NCBI GenBank assembly: GCA_026119855.1 | Contig: JAOWBW010000565.1 | Location: forward strand, 682,001 to 746,000 | Source of the DNA: Campanula takesimana | Lineage: Eukaryota; Streptophyta; Magnoliopsida; Asterales; Campanulaceae | Length of the DNA: 64,000 nt | Direction of reading: 5' to 3' | Notes under the pieces: generated by a model | Told to the model about the DNA's origin: nothing | The model's database searches: none | The model's input: the letters and a program-made list of their open reading frames with translations, nothing else | Part shown: piece by piece, positions 1 through 10,506 of the stretch | Position numbering within the stretch: position 1 is the stretch's first letter | Layout of the letters: every line of letters begins with the position of its first letter | Position numbers and translations under genes: made by a program

Positions 1-417
1 TCTTAACTGGTTCCGATAGTTTTGGACTAAACTGCATAACATAGTTAACTTTGGAGTCATTTCTGTCATTCTGTCTTTTCCTTCCCGCGGGCGCCTCCGG
101 CACTGCTTGTAGGCTGCGCGTGCGTCTCGCCCCTAAAGCCGGACTCGCGCGCCTCCCGTTATGGCAGTAACGGATTGCACCTTATTTCCCTCCCTGTTCT
201 TATTTACAACATCTCTTCTTTATTTCAAAATCCCCTTCTTGATCACAAACATTAAAACCTTTTTATTTGTAGCCTCCCAATCCCATATTTCTAGCCTTCT
301 CTTAAAAATAAACATTTTATTTTATTTATTATTTTATTTATCTTATTTTTGATTGGTCAATTCTATTTCACATGGATTGATCATCTTTTCCCTCCAATCT
401 TTCCCTCCTATTTTTAC

Positions 418-425
418 CTATAAAG
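418..425 (+). promoter_or_regulatory. TATA box of element A 5' LTR
   Basis: CTATAAAG lies at the same LTR position as CTATAAAAA in the two sister LTRs, and a CT-rich stretch follows it. It is the likely promoter for full-length element RNA. Confidence 0.55.
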
Positions 426-880
426 AGGACCTTCTTGGTTCATTTCAAGGGACCCCAATTTGAGACTTGAACCTAAACTCTACACAAATTCTCTCAAACA
501 CATTTCTCTACAAAAACTCTACACAAATTGTTGCACAACAATTTCTCTACAAACAACTCCATCTCAAGTCAAAGTTCAAGTCTTCTTGCTCCTTCTAAAG
601 GTACAACTTTTCTTCTTCTTCTTTTACTTGTCTAGTAATGTATGCAATCCCCATCAATGGGACATGACTACATGACCACTTTATTACATTAAAGTTGGTT
701 AAGGTTACTCCCTACATTTCAATCTTTACTTCAATTTATTATTCTTCTCTTAATGTAATCTTTAGCATAAAAAATCAATAAAACAATTATCTTTTATTTC
801 CCCTCTTCTTTACATTATAATTGTTAGCACTATTCAATAAAATAAGGACATTTAGCATTAGAACACCAATTGTATCAAGA

Positions 881-926
881 CCCGCGTAAGCGGGGCGGAG
901 TGGGTGTTTAAGTACTTCCCACTCCG
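881..926 (+). other. Two adjacent RNA hairpins in the family A LTR
   Basis: The first hairpin is CCCGC, loop GTAA, GCGGG (881-894). The second is CGGAGTGGG (896-904) pairing with CCCACTCCG (918-926) across a 13-base loop that contains TTTAAGTACTT. The same two stems occur in the other family A LTRs (3516-3561 and 24447-24493) with different but still paired bases. Confidence 0.6.
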
Positions 927-1113
927 TCAACTAACCCCCGAACCCTTCTCTTCCCGAATCTCTGGGTTTGTACATAAATTAGGCTATTTCTAGGTTTTTC
1001 TTATGTTCTTTTAAAAACATAGGTGGCGACTCTAAACAATTAAAACACAAATAGACATCCTAGGATAATTCACCGCTCTAGACAAGTAGTGGGTTTTTCC
1101 GGGGTATCTACAG

Positions 1114-1131
1114 TGGCGACTCCGCTGGGGA
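1114..1131 (+). other. Primer binding site of element A
   Basis: TGGCGACTCCGCTGGGGA starts one base after the LTR terminus ACA and begins with TGG, the complement of a tRNA CCA end. The string resembles primer sites reported for Tat/Ogre elements, usually assigned to tRNA-Arg; I could not check the tRNA identity. Confidence 0.65.
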
Positions 1132-2176
1132 GAATTTAGAAGGTTAAACTTGCGTTCTTAACTTTTGGTGTTCTTATTTCTGCATTCTGGGCATTCTGGT
1201 GGAAAAAGGTGGGAAGCGTGCGCCTCTGGCCTTCTTGGCCTAAGGCGCGCGCCTCCGACCTTAACCACCAGAATTGCCCGCCTCTCATCCATGTCCTTCA
1301 ATTCCATGTTTTTGTGCTAACAATGTCTCCAGGGGAAAGAATTTTTATTTAGGGTCAAGGCAATCCTTGAACCCATGAGTTTGCAGGTACTGCCCAGAAT
1401 CGGGCGCCTCTGCCCCTCTCTCTCTAATGCGCGTGCCTCCTGAGTAGGCACCCAAATGCGCGCGCGTCTGGTCCATTTTCTAGAATAGAAACAGTGAACA
1501 GAATGGACAGTTTTGACAGTGTGTGGGCACCGGGCCTGCACATAACTTATTTTGCTTTTTGTTTATTTTATCGGTCACACGGGTGATTCGAAAGCTGTAA
1601 ATATGTGATTATTTGCTTTTCTTTTGTTTAAAGGTAAAAAAAATATATTTTTCACTTGGCTTGACCTCACACTACATGCACAAACTCCTATGAATTGCTC
1701 ACTATCGAGTTGCACAAGTTCATAACCCCAAACCCGTCGAGGCCCATCCTAGGGAGTTTCAAGCTCCACCCGACCTTGACTCTCTCAAAGCGGTAAACCT
1801 CAGCCCGTGGCGTAGTTCATGACTACATGCCGGGGGTGACCTTAAGCCTCTCATTAGCCGAGCACAAGCCAATAGAATTCTAGTTAGGGTCTAACACTCC
1901 ATGACCAAGTCGGTTTTCATGTGTCGAGATTTCCCTAAACTAATGTCATCAAATCATACATGCCATTTCCAAAAGAAACAAGTGGTTATTATGGACGAAA
2001 TAAAACTCCGTCCCCAATTGGTTATTATGGACGAAAATAAAAAAATCCGTCCCCGCATGTATGCTTTATGACATTAATTTAGTTTAATCCCGTCACATGT
2101 AGGTATCACAAGCGTGGTGGAATCCGATGAGTATATGGGACCGCGATAAGGTCTATATACTAGTGTGACGATTCCA
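1132..2176 (+). other. Non-coding internal leader of element A
   Basis: No credible ORF is present. The sequence has the look of a long Tat-type 5' leader. It includes several CGCGCG-rich patches (about 1215-1260 and 1400-1475) resembling the CG block of the LTR. It also has a short tandem duplication at about 1982-2054, in which GGTTATTATGGACGAAA is followed by a CCGTCCCC string twice. Confidence 0.5.
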
Positions 2177-2470
2177 CTATTGTAAGTACCCCAATCTGAA
2201 TTTGACCAACATAGAGGAATTCTAGGCACCATTCAGGGATAAACTGATAGGCCAAGACCTCACTAGGACAAAATATGGACACAGGGACTGTTCTGGAATT
2301 AAAAGATTGAAAAATCCAGAAGGTCGCCAACATGAGCCGTACGGCTACTTTGGGCACTATCAGCCCCTATAAATTGAACCCCTTGCTGATCATTCCAGGG
2401 GGGAGAAACAATTATTTCTAGTGTTAATCTGCTAAAATTACTCCAGAAGAGTGTTTAGAGTGAAAAGAGA
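2177..2470 (+). repeat. 5' portion of a family B Tat LTR
   Basis: TGTAAGTACCCCAATCTGAA and the following 290 bases match, with many substitutions, the start of the LTR at 58558-60103 read on the opposite strand. The match includes the GAGCCGTACGGCTAC palindrome and a CTATAAATTG TATA box at 2367-2376. The LTR end is missing. This is therefore a fragment left inside element A by insertion and deletion or by recombination. Confidence 0.65.
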
Positions 2471-2587
2471 TTCAACGGATTCACCAACCAACGAATTCAT
2501 CAAGCGGATTCACTGACGAATTCAGAAAACAGATTCAACAAGCGGATCCACTAACGGATTCAACCGACAGATTTACAAACGAATCAT
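2466..2587 (+). repeat. Degenerate short tandem repeats
   Basis: About ten degenerate copies of a CGGATTCA/CGAATTCA unit occur with spacers of a few bases. The array begins where similarity to the family B LTR stops. Confidence 0.55.
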
Positions 2588-2746
2588 GCCACCTCCTCTA
2601 TCAACAAAATCCGCTCACACAGGGAGCGCACCCCTATCTCTCGCAATTTCAAATTCCTGCTTTCATCGAGTCTTTGCTTTTTCTTGGTGATGTCCTCGGC
2701 GGGTGTACTTTCTTTCGTCGACGCGTTTTGCCTTGCAATCCACGTT

Positions 2747-2758
2747 GCCGAGGGGCTC
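2747..2758 (+). other. Polypurine-like tract of element A
   Basis: GCCGAGGGGCTC directly precedes the TGTAGACACC LTR start. The same ACGTTGCCGAGGGGCTC string precedes the 3' LTR of element B on the minus strand at 60104-60120. It therefore marks the plus-strand priming site of this clade. Confidence 0.65.
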
Positions 2759-3745
2759 TGTAGACACCCCGCCTTGGACCGCTCACCCCGGTTGCACGGT
2801 TGATCTTATGTTTCTCCCTCTTTTATGTGTTTCTCGTTAGTTTCTGTTATTTCCATTAAGTTCCTGACTTACTTCGTTAAGTCTAGGGACTAAACTGAAT
2901 AACAAGGCTAACTTTCTAGTCCATTCTGTCAAAAATGCCTTCTCTGAGTCGCGCGCCTCTGACCATAGGAGCCAGAAGCGTGCGCCTTCCGCCCCCAAGG
3001 TGGGAAGCGTGTGCCTTTGGGCGTCAGTTACAAATTTCTATCCAAGAATCCCTCCCTTGCTCATTTTACATGATTTTGCCCGGGAAAGATTTCTTGGTGA
3101 CTGAGTTTTGGCACCAAAAACATTGGTTTTCACCTATAAAAACATCCATTTTCCACCCTTTCAAAGGATCCTTTTCTAGCACTCTTTTGGACAAAAAGAA
3201 TTCTCTACACAAACTATACCAAAATCATTTCCAAGGCTTTTTCAAGGAAGTCACCAAGAAGTGTTTGAAGATCTTTGAAGCATAGGTAAAAGTTCATCTT
3301 CCTTCTTCTTCTCTACTTCATCTCTTCCTTTTACTTTAATCAATCGTGCAATCAACCAAATCATTTTGGGACATGACACCAATGATCGCTCCATTCCATT
3401 GAAGTTGGTCAAGGATTCATCTCCCTACATTCCAAGCACCTTTCTAAAACCCCTTTTTTTTTATCATCAAGAACAAGAAGAACATTTATTTTATGTAGAC
3501 TTTGATCAAGCAAGACCGACATTAGTCGGGCGAGATGGGTCTTTAAGTACTTCCCATCTCGTAACCTAACCCCCGAATGTCATAACAAGAATCTCTATTT
3601 TCGTATCAAACTTAGGCTAAATATTAGGTTTTTCTTATGTTCCTCTAAAACATAGGTGGCGACTCTAAACAAATAAAACACGAATAGACATCCTAGGAAC
3701 AACACACGCGCTCTAGCCAAGCCGTGCCCTCCCGGGGTATCTACA
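2759..3745 (+). repeat. 3' LTR of element A (987 bp)
   Basis: It runs from TGTAGACACCCCGCC to GGGGTATCTACA. It contains a CG-rich block (about 2945-3025), a TATA box CTATAAAAA at 3134-3142, the hairpin pair at 3516-3561 and a primer-site-like TGGCGACTCT at 3657-3666. ORFs inside it are not genes. Confidence 0.8.
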
Positions 3746-5428
3746 CATATACATGGTGATTGGTTTTGGTGCAACAACTCACATAAGTATGTCTATGTAG
3801 GATTGCCTGAATTACCGAAGACTCAGTGAAGATGAGAGATTCATCTATATGGAAGCTGGGAATCCGATTGAAGTGATAGGCTTAGGGACTTCTCGATTAT
3901 TGTTAAAGTACTGGTTATTATTTTGTATTAAATAATAATTTGAATGTACCGTCATTTAGACGGAATTTAATATCTATCACAATATTGAACAAGAAAGGTT
4001 ATTTTGTTCATTTGGAAATAATAAGTGTGATTTTTATTATAATTCCAAGGTTGTTGGTACAAGTATTTTGTCAAGTAATGATAGTTTTATTTACTTGACA
4101 CTATTCAAACAATAAAAGAATCCCATTATAATAAAACCAAAGTAGAAAGCAAAAGTTATTAAGTGAAAATCCTTACACCTTATGGCATAGGCGTTTGGGT
4201 CATATCTCCAAGAGGAGAATTGATAAGCTTATGTCAAAAGGGAATCTTGAACAAACTTGATATTCCGGAAAAGACTTTTGCATTTAAAGCCTTAAAGGAA
4301 AATTTACAAACAAAGAAGTATCCTCGAGAGCATCAAGTGTCCTAGAACTAATAAATACGAAATTTTGTGGGCCATTCACTACCCACCCCTTCATGGAATG
4401 GTCAACAATATTTATTACGTTCATGGACGACTACTCTCATTTATGGGTACATTTATGTAGTTCATAAAAAGTCTCAATTATGGACGTTTTGAAGTCTCAT
4501 AAACTATTAAGAACGTTAGGTCCATTCATGGTGATGTTTACTATGGTCGGAATGACGGTTCAAGAGAACAACGTCTGGGTCCTTTTTGCTCGCTATTTTG
4601 AACAGTGTGGGATTGTCCCTCACTATACTATGCCGGGTACGGCTTGCATATATGGTGTAGCTAAGAGACATAATAAGATCCTTAAGGATATGGTAAAGAA
4701 GTATGATGTCTTATACTTTATTACCTCACTCATTATGGACGATACATTAAAACCGCAGCTTATATTCTCAATAGAGCTCCCTCTAAGGCTACTAATAAAA
4801 ACCTTATGAATTATGGACAGATTAGAAACTGTCCTAAAATCATTTCATGTATGGGGTTGTCCAGAAAAAGCTAGGCCTTATGGCCTAATAAGGGCAAAAC
4901 TGGACGCTAAGACTGTTAGTAACTATTTTGTTGGGTATGCCGAGAGATCTAGGGGCTATAAATTTTACAACCCGAAAACTAGAACCTTCTTTGAAACGGG
5001 AATTGCTAGGTTCTTTGAGGATGTTGAATTTAGAGGGAAAATTAGGAATATTTTTGAATTTGAAGAGGAAGAGGCATTCATTTCTATACCTCTTCCCATA
5101 TTCAAAAAAATAATGATTCCCCATAAATATTGAACAACATGAAAATGTTGGTCATAAAGAGGAAATTCAACAACCTCAAAATAAGGAAGAACGGTGCCCT
5201 TAAGGAGATCTAATAGAGTAAGAAGGAATGAAATTCCGGATAATTATAAGGTGTATCTTGCCGAGAATGAATGACACTTAGGTTTAGTGGTAGATGAGCC
5301 TCTCACCTTCCATGAAACCATTAATAGTCTAATTCTCATAAGTGGATCAATGCCATAAATGAAGAGTTAAAATCTATGAAAGACAATGACGTTTGGGATC
5401 TTGTTCCATTACCTAAAGATGTGAAACC
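3746..5428 (+). pseudogene. Copia-1 protease and integrase, decayed
   Basis: This is the 5' surviving coding part of an old Ty1/copia element, broken by many stops and frameshifts. Around 3750-4130, translations resemble the copia protease region. At 4350-4800 they resemble the integrase core. At 4813-5133 one open stretch carries WGCPEKARPYG, VGYAERSRGYKFYNPKTR and ARFFEDVEF, typical of the integrase C-terminal region just before reverse transcriptase. The segment at 5376-5428 (NDVWDLVPLPKDVKPI) begins the reverse transcriptase. Reading stops exactly at the target duplication of element C and resumes at 22299. Confidence 0.85.
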
Positions 5429-5433
5429 TATTG
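5429..5433. repeat. Target site duplication TATTG, left
   Basis: TATTG directly precedes element C and recurs at 22294-22298 directly after it. Removing element C plus one copy restores the copia reading from VKPI into the following GCKWIFK-like stretch. Confidence 0.95.
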
Positions 5434-7220
5434 TGTCGCGACCCCGACCCCGCGGGCCCGGAACTCGCGAGCTGGACGTCGACTTACAACAATACACCAA
5501 AATAATGAAGATAAAAATTCCATTTTTATACCCAAAATGTTTAAAACAAAGTTTTAGAAATCCAAGTTTAACAACGACAACAAACTACTAGAATGAGCTT
5601 CGCAAGCTCACCCCAAAAATACAAAAGATTACAAATCTTAATGACGTCATTGTTGGTAAAACTATCCCCAAAAGGTTATACATTTAAATAATGCAAACCG
5701 ATCAAACAACCTGCCCAAAATCTCAATCCTCTCGACGTCCTCCTCGATCCGCGAATCCTAATCCTTTTCCTCCTGGGGGGGGGGTTAAGGAAAACAATTT
5801 GAAACAAGAAACGGGGTGAGAATAAATCTCAGTAAGTTACTAATGCAACTACATGACATGCTATGATGCAAGAAGCAATAAGCAATAATAAATATCACAT
5901 AGCACATAGCATTTATCACATAACAGATAGCAGCGGAAATAAACACATAACAAAGGATATAGCCAAGGTTTTCCAAACTGGTACATCCAAATAAAGGATC
6001 GCTGCGCAGCTTCAATAATCAACAAATCATCATCTTCATAATAGCATGAAAGCCGAAGAGAAAACCCCGGTACCGGAACCAATAACCAAATGAAGTGTCA
6101 CAAGGGACGGGAGACATGCCACAAAGTCATGCTCCAAGTAAAGCTAAAATGCACACATAGGAGCTAGCTCTTCTCACATCCAAGGCCAATCTGGAGGAGG
6201 GTAATAATGGGGCAAAACAATGGTCAACATCACAATGGACTTGGCCGTGCCATCATAATGTTTCGCATCGCCCAAACACACACAAAATACCAGCTGGGCT
6301 TTCAAATAAATGCTAAGTAATAAATACTAGCTTAATTAAACAACTTAGGGTTCCAAAGTAGGGAACCACACCAATTAATCACCATAAAGATGCAAACGAT
6401 TTCTCATGAAGAGTTCAACAACAACGAACACAAGAAGTTTCTCATACAAGCACAACAACGATAAACGGAATTTCTCATAAAGAGCACAACAACATTGATC
6501 ATTAAACAAGATGGTTCCAAGACAAGGACCCATACCAAACACATCCTAAAGATGATACCCACGAGTTAATCATAAAGAGCACAACCCAAACGGTCGCTCA
6601 CCAATGGCACAATGACTATTACCAAAATGTCCATAAACATTTACTCAATAGATATACTAGGACTATGGACTCAACCATCTCATCACACTTGGAATTCCAA
6701 ATAAGAAATCCGAATGAATGCATCTTAAGGTTAATCAAACCGTAAGTACCCAAACGAATCCAAAAGGTTACCCTTATTAGAACATGATCATGACTGGACT
6801 AAACCTTGCACTTTAGTGTTCCAAAACAACCCTATAGGTACTATAGGATATCACCTAAAACCTAGACCAAGTCTCATTCTAAAATCAATCCGATCAGTAA
6901 AATAACTTTCAATTAAAGGGTCTCAAAGTATGAAGTCCTCACTTATATCCCAAAATGATCATAACAACTCAATAAAGTCACTCAATTGGATTTACAAAAC
7001 TTGTTCACAATGGATCGATACAACTCCTCTTAACCTCAAACACCCAATAAAATCCCGAAGTATAAAACTTATAACTTAACTGAACAACCTATACCATCTT
7101 GTATTACTCGGATAGAGCTTCGAAACGATAGTTTACACGCCTAAAACGGAGTCCGGACGAAGAAGTTATGGGGGAAACAGTTTTAGAAGAAAAAGGAAGA
7201 ATATATCAGAGTCCCAGCTT

Positions 7221-7384
7221 GGCACGACCGTGCCTAAGAAAGTGGCACGACCGTGCCAATCATGACGGAAGGAAAGGAAATTTTGGCGCGACCGTGCCTA
7301 ATAAAGTGGCATGACCGTGCCAAACATTACGGGAGGAAAGGGAATGTTGCACGACCGTGCCAAAAAAAGGAGCACGACCGTGCC
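7221..7384. repeat. Six dyad motifs in three pairs, element C 3' LTR
   Basis: GGCACGACCGTGCC or a close variant starts at 7221, 7244, 7285, 7308, 7348 and 7371. Pairs are 23 bp apart and the pair period is 63-64 bp. Each motif is an inverted repeat of GGCACG and CGTGCC around AC. The intact C LTR has the same array at 21307-21470. Confidence 0.9.
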
Positions 7385-7438
7385 AGAAGAACAATACCCA
7401 GATTCTTCCTGGGTTTACCAATTTCGAACCAAAACACA

Positions 7439-7443
7439 ACCTT
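7439..7443. repeat. Target site duplication ACCTT, left
   Basis: ACCTT directly precedes element D and recurs at 15850-15854. The uninterrupted C LTR has a single ACCTT followed by CACTAAAG near 21525. Confidence 0.95.
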
Positions 7444-10400
7444 TGTCACGACCCGAAAACCCGCCTCTATTTTTGTAGTAAGAAATTAATGAATTATTTA
7501 TTTATTTGCCTGTTTATTTATTTAAATAATTATGTGTGTATTTTGTGTCTCATAATATTTTATGCCTAGCATCTAATTTGTTGTTTGTGCTAGTGTAGAA
7601 TAGTTGGGTCTTAGTTGTTAGTGGGAGTATATGAGTAATGTGTTAGTGAGTAAGGGAAGGGGCCTAAGTGTAAATATTCTAAATCATCCTACTTACTCCC
7701 TACTCCCTCCCTCACCCCCTCACTCTCCTCTCCTCCTGCACACACACCCTCAACCTCCCTCCTCTCCATTATTGTGGTTAAAGGGGTAAGAACTCTCTCC
7801 TTCTCTCTTCTTTTTAGCCATCTTCCTCTCATTATTTCTCATTTCTTAAAACATAAAACTTGTTTAGATCGTCGGTAGGATCGTAGAGGGCTAAGAATAT
7901 TCGAATTCCGTCAACTTTGAGAAAATCCGGGTAAGTTGTTTTTCCCCTATTTTTATGATAAAATGTTCATATCATGTTTATATGATGCTAAATGTTGTTA
8001 TATTTGAAGTTTGGTTGAGTTTAGAATTTATTTGGGATTTATTAGAGTTTTGGTCAAGAAGATGGTGATTCTCTAAATGTTGGATTTGATCTTGATATTG
8101 GTTGTTAAATGTTGTTATATGAGTCTTTTTAGACTTATAAGTTGTTTTGGGTACATTAGTATACTAGTTAGAAGGTTGGGTTTTGGTGGAAATGTGTTTT
8201 GGTATGAAAATGGAAGAACCCAGTTTGTTCTTCCCGATTTCCGGCAGACCAGAGGGTTGGGCGACCGCCCAAAATATGGTGGGCGACCGCACATCTATCT
8301 GAAAGGTTTTGTTCTTGTTTGTTGGCTTTTTGGGCGACCGCACAATCTAGAGTGGTCGGCCGCACAGAACCTCTGAAAGTTTTCATTTGTTATTTTGTAT
8401 GATTGTAGAATGCGTTTTGGTCTAAGTCGTGGGTGTTCTTCTAGTCGACCTTAGTGAGCATTGTAGTGCACTCTAGTGATAGAATTGGGCCCCGTGTGGT
8501 TAGGTTTGTGTTGAAAAATTTAGTTTTATGTTCTTTAATAATTTTGGGGTTATTTGGGTTTTAGAGGCACATGAATTGAGTTTTCTCGTCTTTAAATGTT
8601 AGGATAGAAGTATATATAGGTACTCCTAAGATTTAGAACGAAATGAGTGAAATTCGGAGCTAAAACAGGGATTTTTCATCTTGTCCGGCCGAACACTTTA
8701 TAAAAATTGTCCGTTTTACGTTCAATCTTCCGGAGGCCATAACTTCTTCGTCCGGACTCCGTTTTGGACGTGTAAACTATCGTTTTAAAGATCTTATCGA
8801 GTACTATGAGATGAGTGGGTTTATTTAGTGGGGTTTCTGGTTTAGATTGTGTTGAGTTTTCGGTAAGTGTTCTATAACACAAAATGTTATGACCGGTCCG
8901 TTGTGATCAAGTTTGGGGTATCTGTTGTGTGGGTCAAGGACCACTCTAGTGTGTGAAAATGGTTCCCTTGTGAACAAATGTCGGGTGGAATGTAACTAAG
9001 TATTATTAGTGAATGTTGAGTAATCTTATGATGTGTTCATGTTGGTTCCAATCGAATTGATTTTAGGATAAGACTTGGTCTAGGTTTTAAGTGATATCCT
9101 ATAGTACCTAGAGGGTTGTTATGGGACACCAAAGTGTTGAATTGGTACATTTGGAATCATTTGTTTTAATGATCAACGTTGTCGGGCTCCTTATGAGCAA
9201 TTCTGTTTATCGTGGTTGAACTCTTTTATGAAAGACTTCCCATGGACGTTGCTGTTGACTCTCCTTGAGTAATAGTTGTACCTTTATGGTAATTATTGGG
9301 TATGGCCCTTGTGAACAAACGTGTTATGGTATTTGACTAAGTATTGTTTGAGAATGTTGGGTTGGGTCCGTTTGTGACCATGTTTGCAATGTATGAATGT
9401 GGATAACCGTTTGACTCTTTGAGTAGCTTCATGTGTTGATGTTGTTGTTGATCTCTTGATGAGAAATGGTTTGCATCCTTTGTGATGATTTTGGCTTGGT
9501 TCCCTACTTTGGAATCATTGCCCCGTTGTTGTTTCAAGCGAGTATTTATTACTGTGTGCTTGTATAGAGTCCAGCTGGCATTGTTGTATTTGTTTTGGGC
9601 AGTGATGTATATTATAATGGCACGAGCCAAGTCCAGTATAATGTACTTCACTGGTAACCCAGTTTCCCCATGTTCAGTGGCCTTGAGTGGGATGCCCCTT
9701 CCCTGCCCCTTCCCGTGATCGTGGTTGGGATAAGCTAGCTCCTATGGTGAGTATTCTAGCTATTGGCTTGGGGGTATGACTTTGTGTTATTTCCCCCATT
9801 ACTGGTTGTTGTTGTCACTTGGTTCCGGAATCGGCTTCAGCTCGTTCATGCTGCTCAACGGACTCTTCTCAAAGGATGGTGTTCCGTTTCTAGAACCTTG
9901 GCTCCGTATCCACCTATGAGTGTTTATTTCAGCTTTATGTGTTGCATGATGAGCTGGTCGTTATTTCTAACCGGTATGGGACGGTTGGCGATAGGGAGCC
10001 TCTCATTTGTTGTTATGAGATTGTATGCTATTATTGATTATTGGATATTACTGTTCATGATAGCATGACATCTAGTTGCATTTAGTAGCTTACTGAGATT
10101 TTTCTCACCCCGTTTCTTGTTTCAATTTGTTTTTCCTTAACCCCCCCAGGAAAGCAAGTGGTATCGTTTGAGGTCCGTTGTATCGGGAGTCTTCTGAGCA
10201 GGTTGATCGCCTTTGGGGTAGTTACTCTTCAGGGCCTCTTTGTATATAGTTGAAAGGTCGTGGTCGTCCAGGGTTATGTATTTACTGTGGTCCTTTGGGA
10301 ATTTATATTATTAACAGTTGTTCTTGCTTCCGCGTTTGTTTCTAGTCTCCGAGTTAAAATCTCGTTGAGGTATTGTTTGTTGGTATTGGTTTATAGCAGA

Positions 10401-10492
10401 ATTCACGCGCCCGGTTTGGTATTTAGCATTTTGGAGATGTTAATTATGTAAATTTTATATTTATGGATTTTTAGAATTTCCGGGGCGTGACA
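7444..10492 (+). repeat. 5' LTR of element D (3049 bp)
   Basis: It runs from TGTCACGACCCGAAAACCC to CCGGGGCGTGACA. It carries four dyads at 8259-8365 and a CATAACTTCTTCGTCCGG box at about 8738-8755 that is also found in C. A C-rich duplication near 9696-9718 makes it 9 bp longer than the other LTR. Apparent ORFs occur equally in both LTRs and show no protein character. Confidence 0.9.
8259..8365. repeat. Four dyad motifs in two pairs, element D 5' LTR
   Basis: GGGCGACCGCCC at 8259, GGGCGACCGCAC at 8281 and 8332, and GGTCGGCCGCAC at 8354. Both pairs are 22 bp apart. The first is a perfect GGGCG/CGCCC inverted repeat around AC. The same block recurs in the 3' LTR from 13624. Confidence 0.85.
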
Positions 10493-10494
10493 GT

Positions 10495-10506
10495 TGGTAT
10501 CAGAGC
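10495..10506 (+). other. Primer binding site of element D (initiator Met tRNA)
   Basis: TGGTATCAGAGC begins two bases after the LTR terminus TGACA. This is the standard plant initiator-Met tRNA primer site. Confidence 0.9.

Larger units (their letters stand above)
1..1112 (+). repeat. 5' LTR of element A (partial)
   Basis: This stretch aligns by eye with the LTRs at 2759-3745 and 23674-24674. Shared parts are the CG-rich block near 85-160, a TATA box, a CT-rich leader, the two hairpins near 881-926, the AACCTAACCCCCGAA-like block and the terminal GGGGTATCTACA. The LTR start lies left of the window. Short ORFs here are chance readings of LTR sequence. Confidence 0.8.
1..3745 (+). mobile_element. 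Tat/Ogre-like Ty3/gypsy element A, left end cut by window
   Basis: The order is LTR end, primer binding site, about 1.6 kb of non-coding internal sequence, polypurine-like tract, LTR. The LTRs begin TGTAGACACC and end ATCTACA. No gag or pol ORF is present, so this is a deleted or non-autonomous copy. The two LTRs clearly belong to one family but are visibly diverged, so the copy may be old or a recombinant of two elements. The right LTR ends directly against copia protease-like sequence, which places the insertion inside Copia-1. The left end and its target duplication lie outside the window; CATAT at 3746-3750 would be the right copy. Confidence 0.75.

Noticed and set aside
2177..2470. A complete family B solo LTR
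   Set aside because: No matching LTR end (CTTACA) or flanking duplication was found, so only a fragment is claimed.
8077..10451. Several 60-100 residue ORFs in the element D LTR, repeated at 13442-15808
   Set aside because: They duplicate because the LTRs duplicate, lack domain character, and overlap on both strands.
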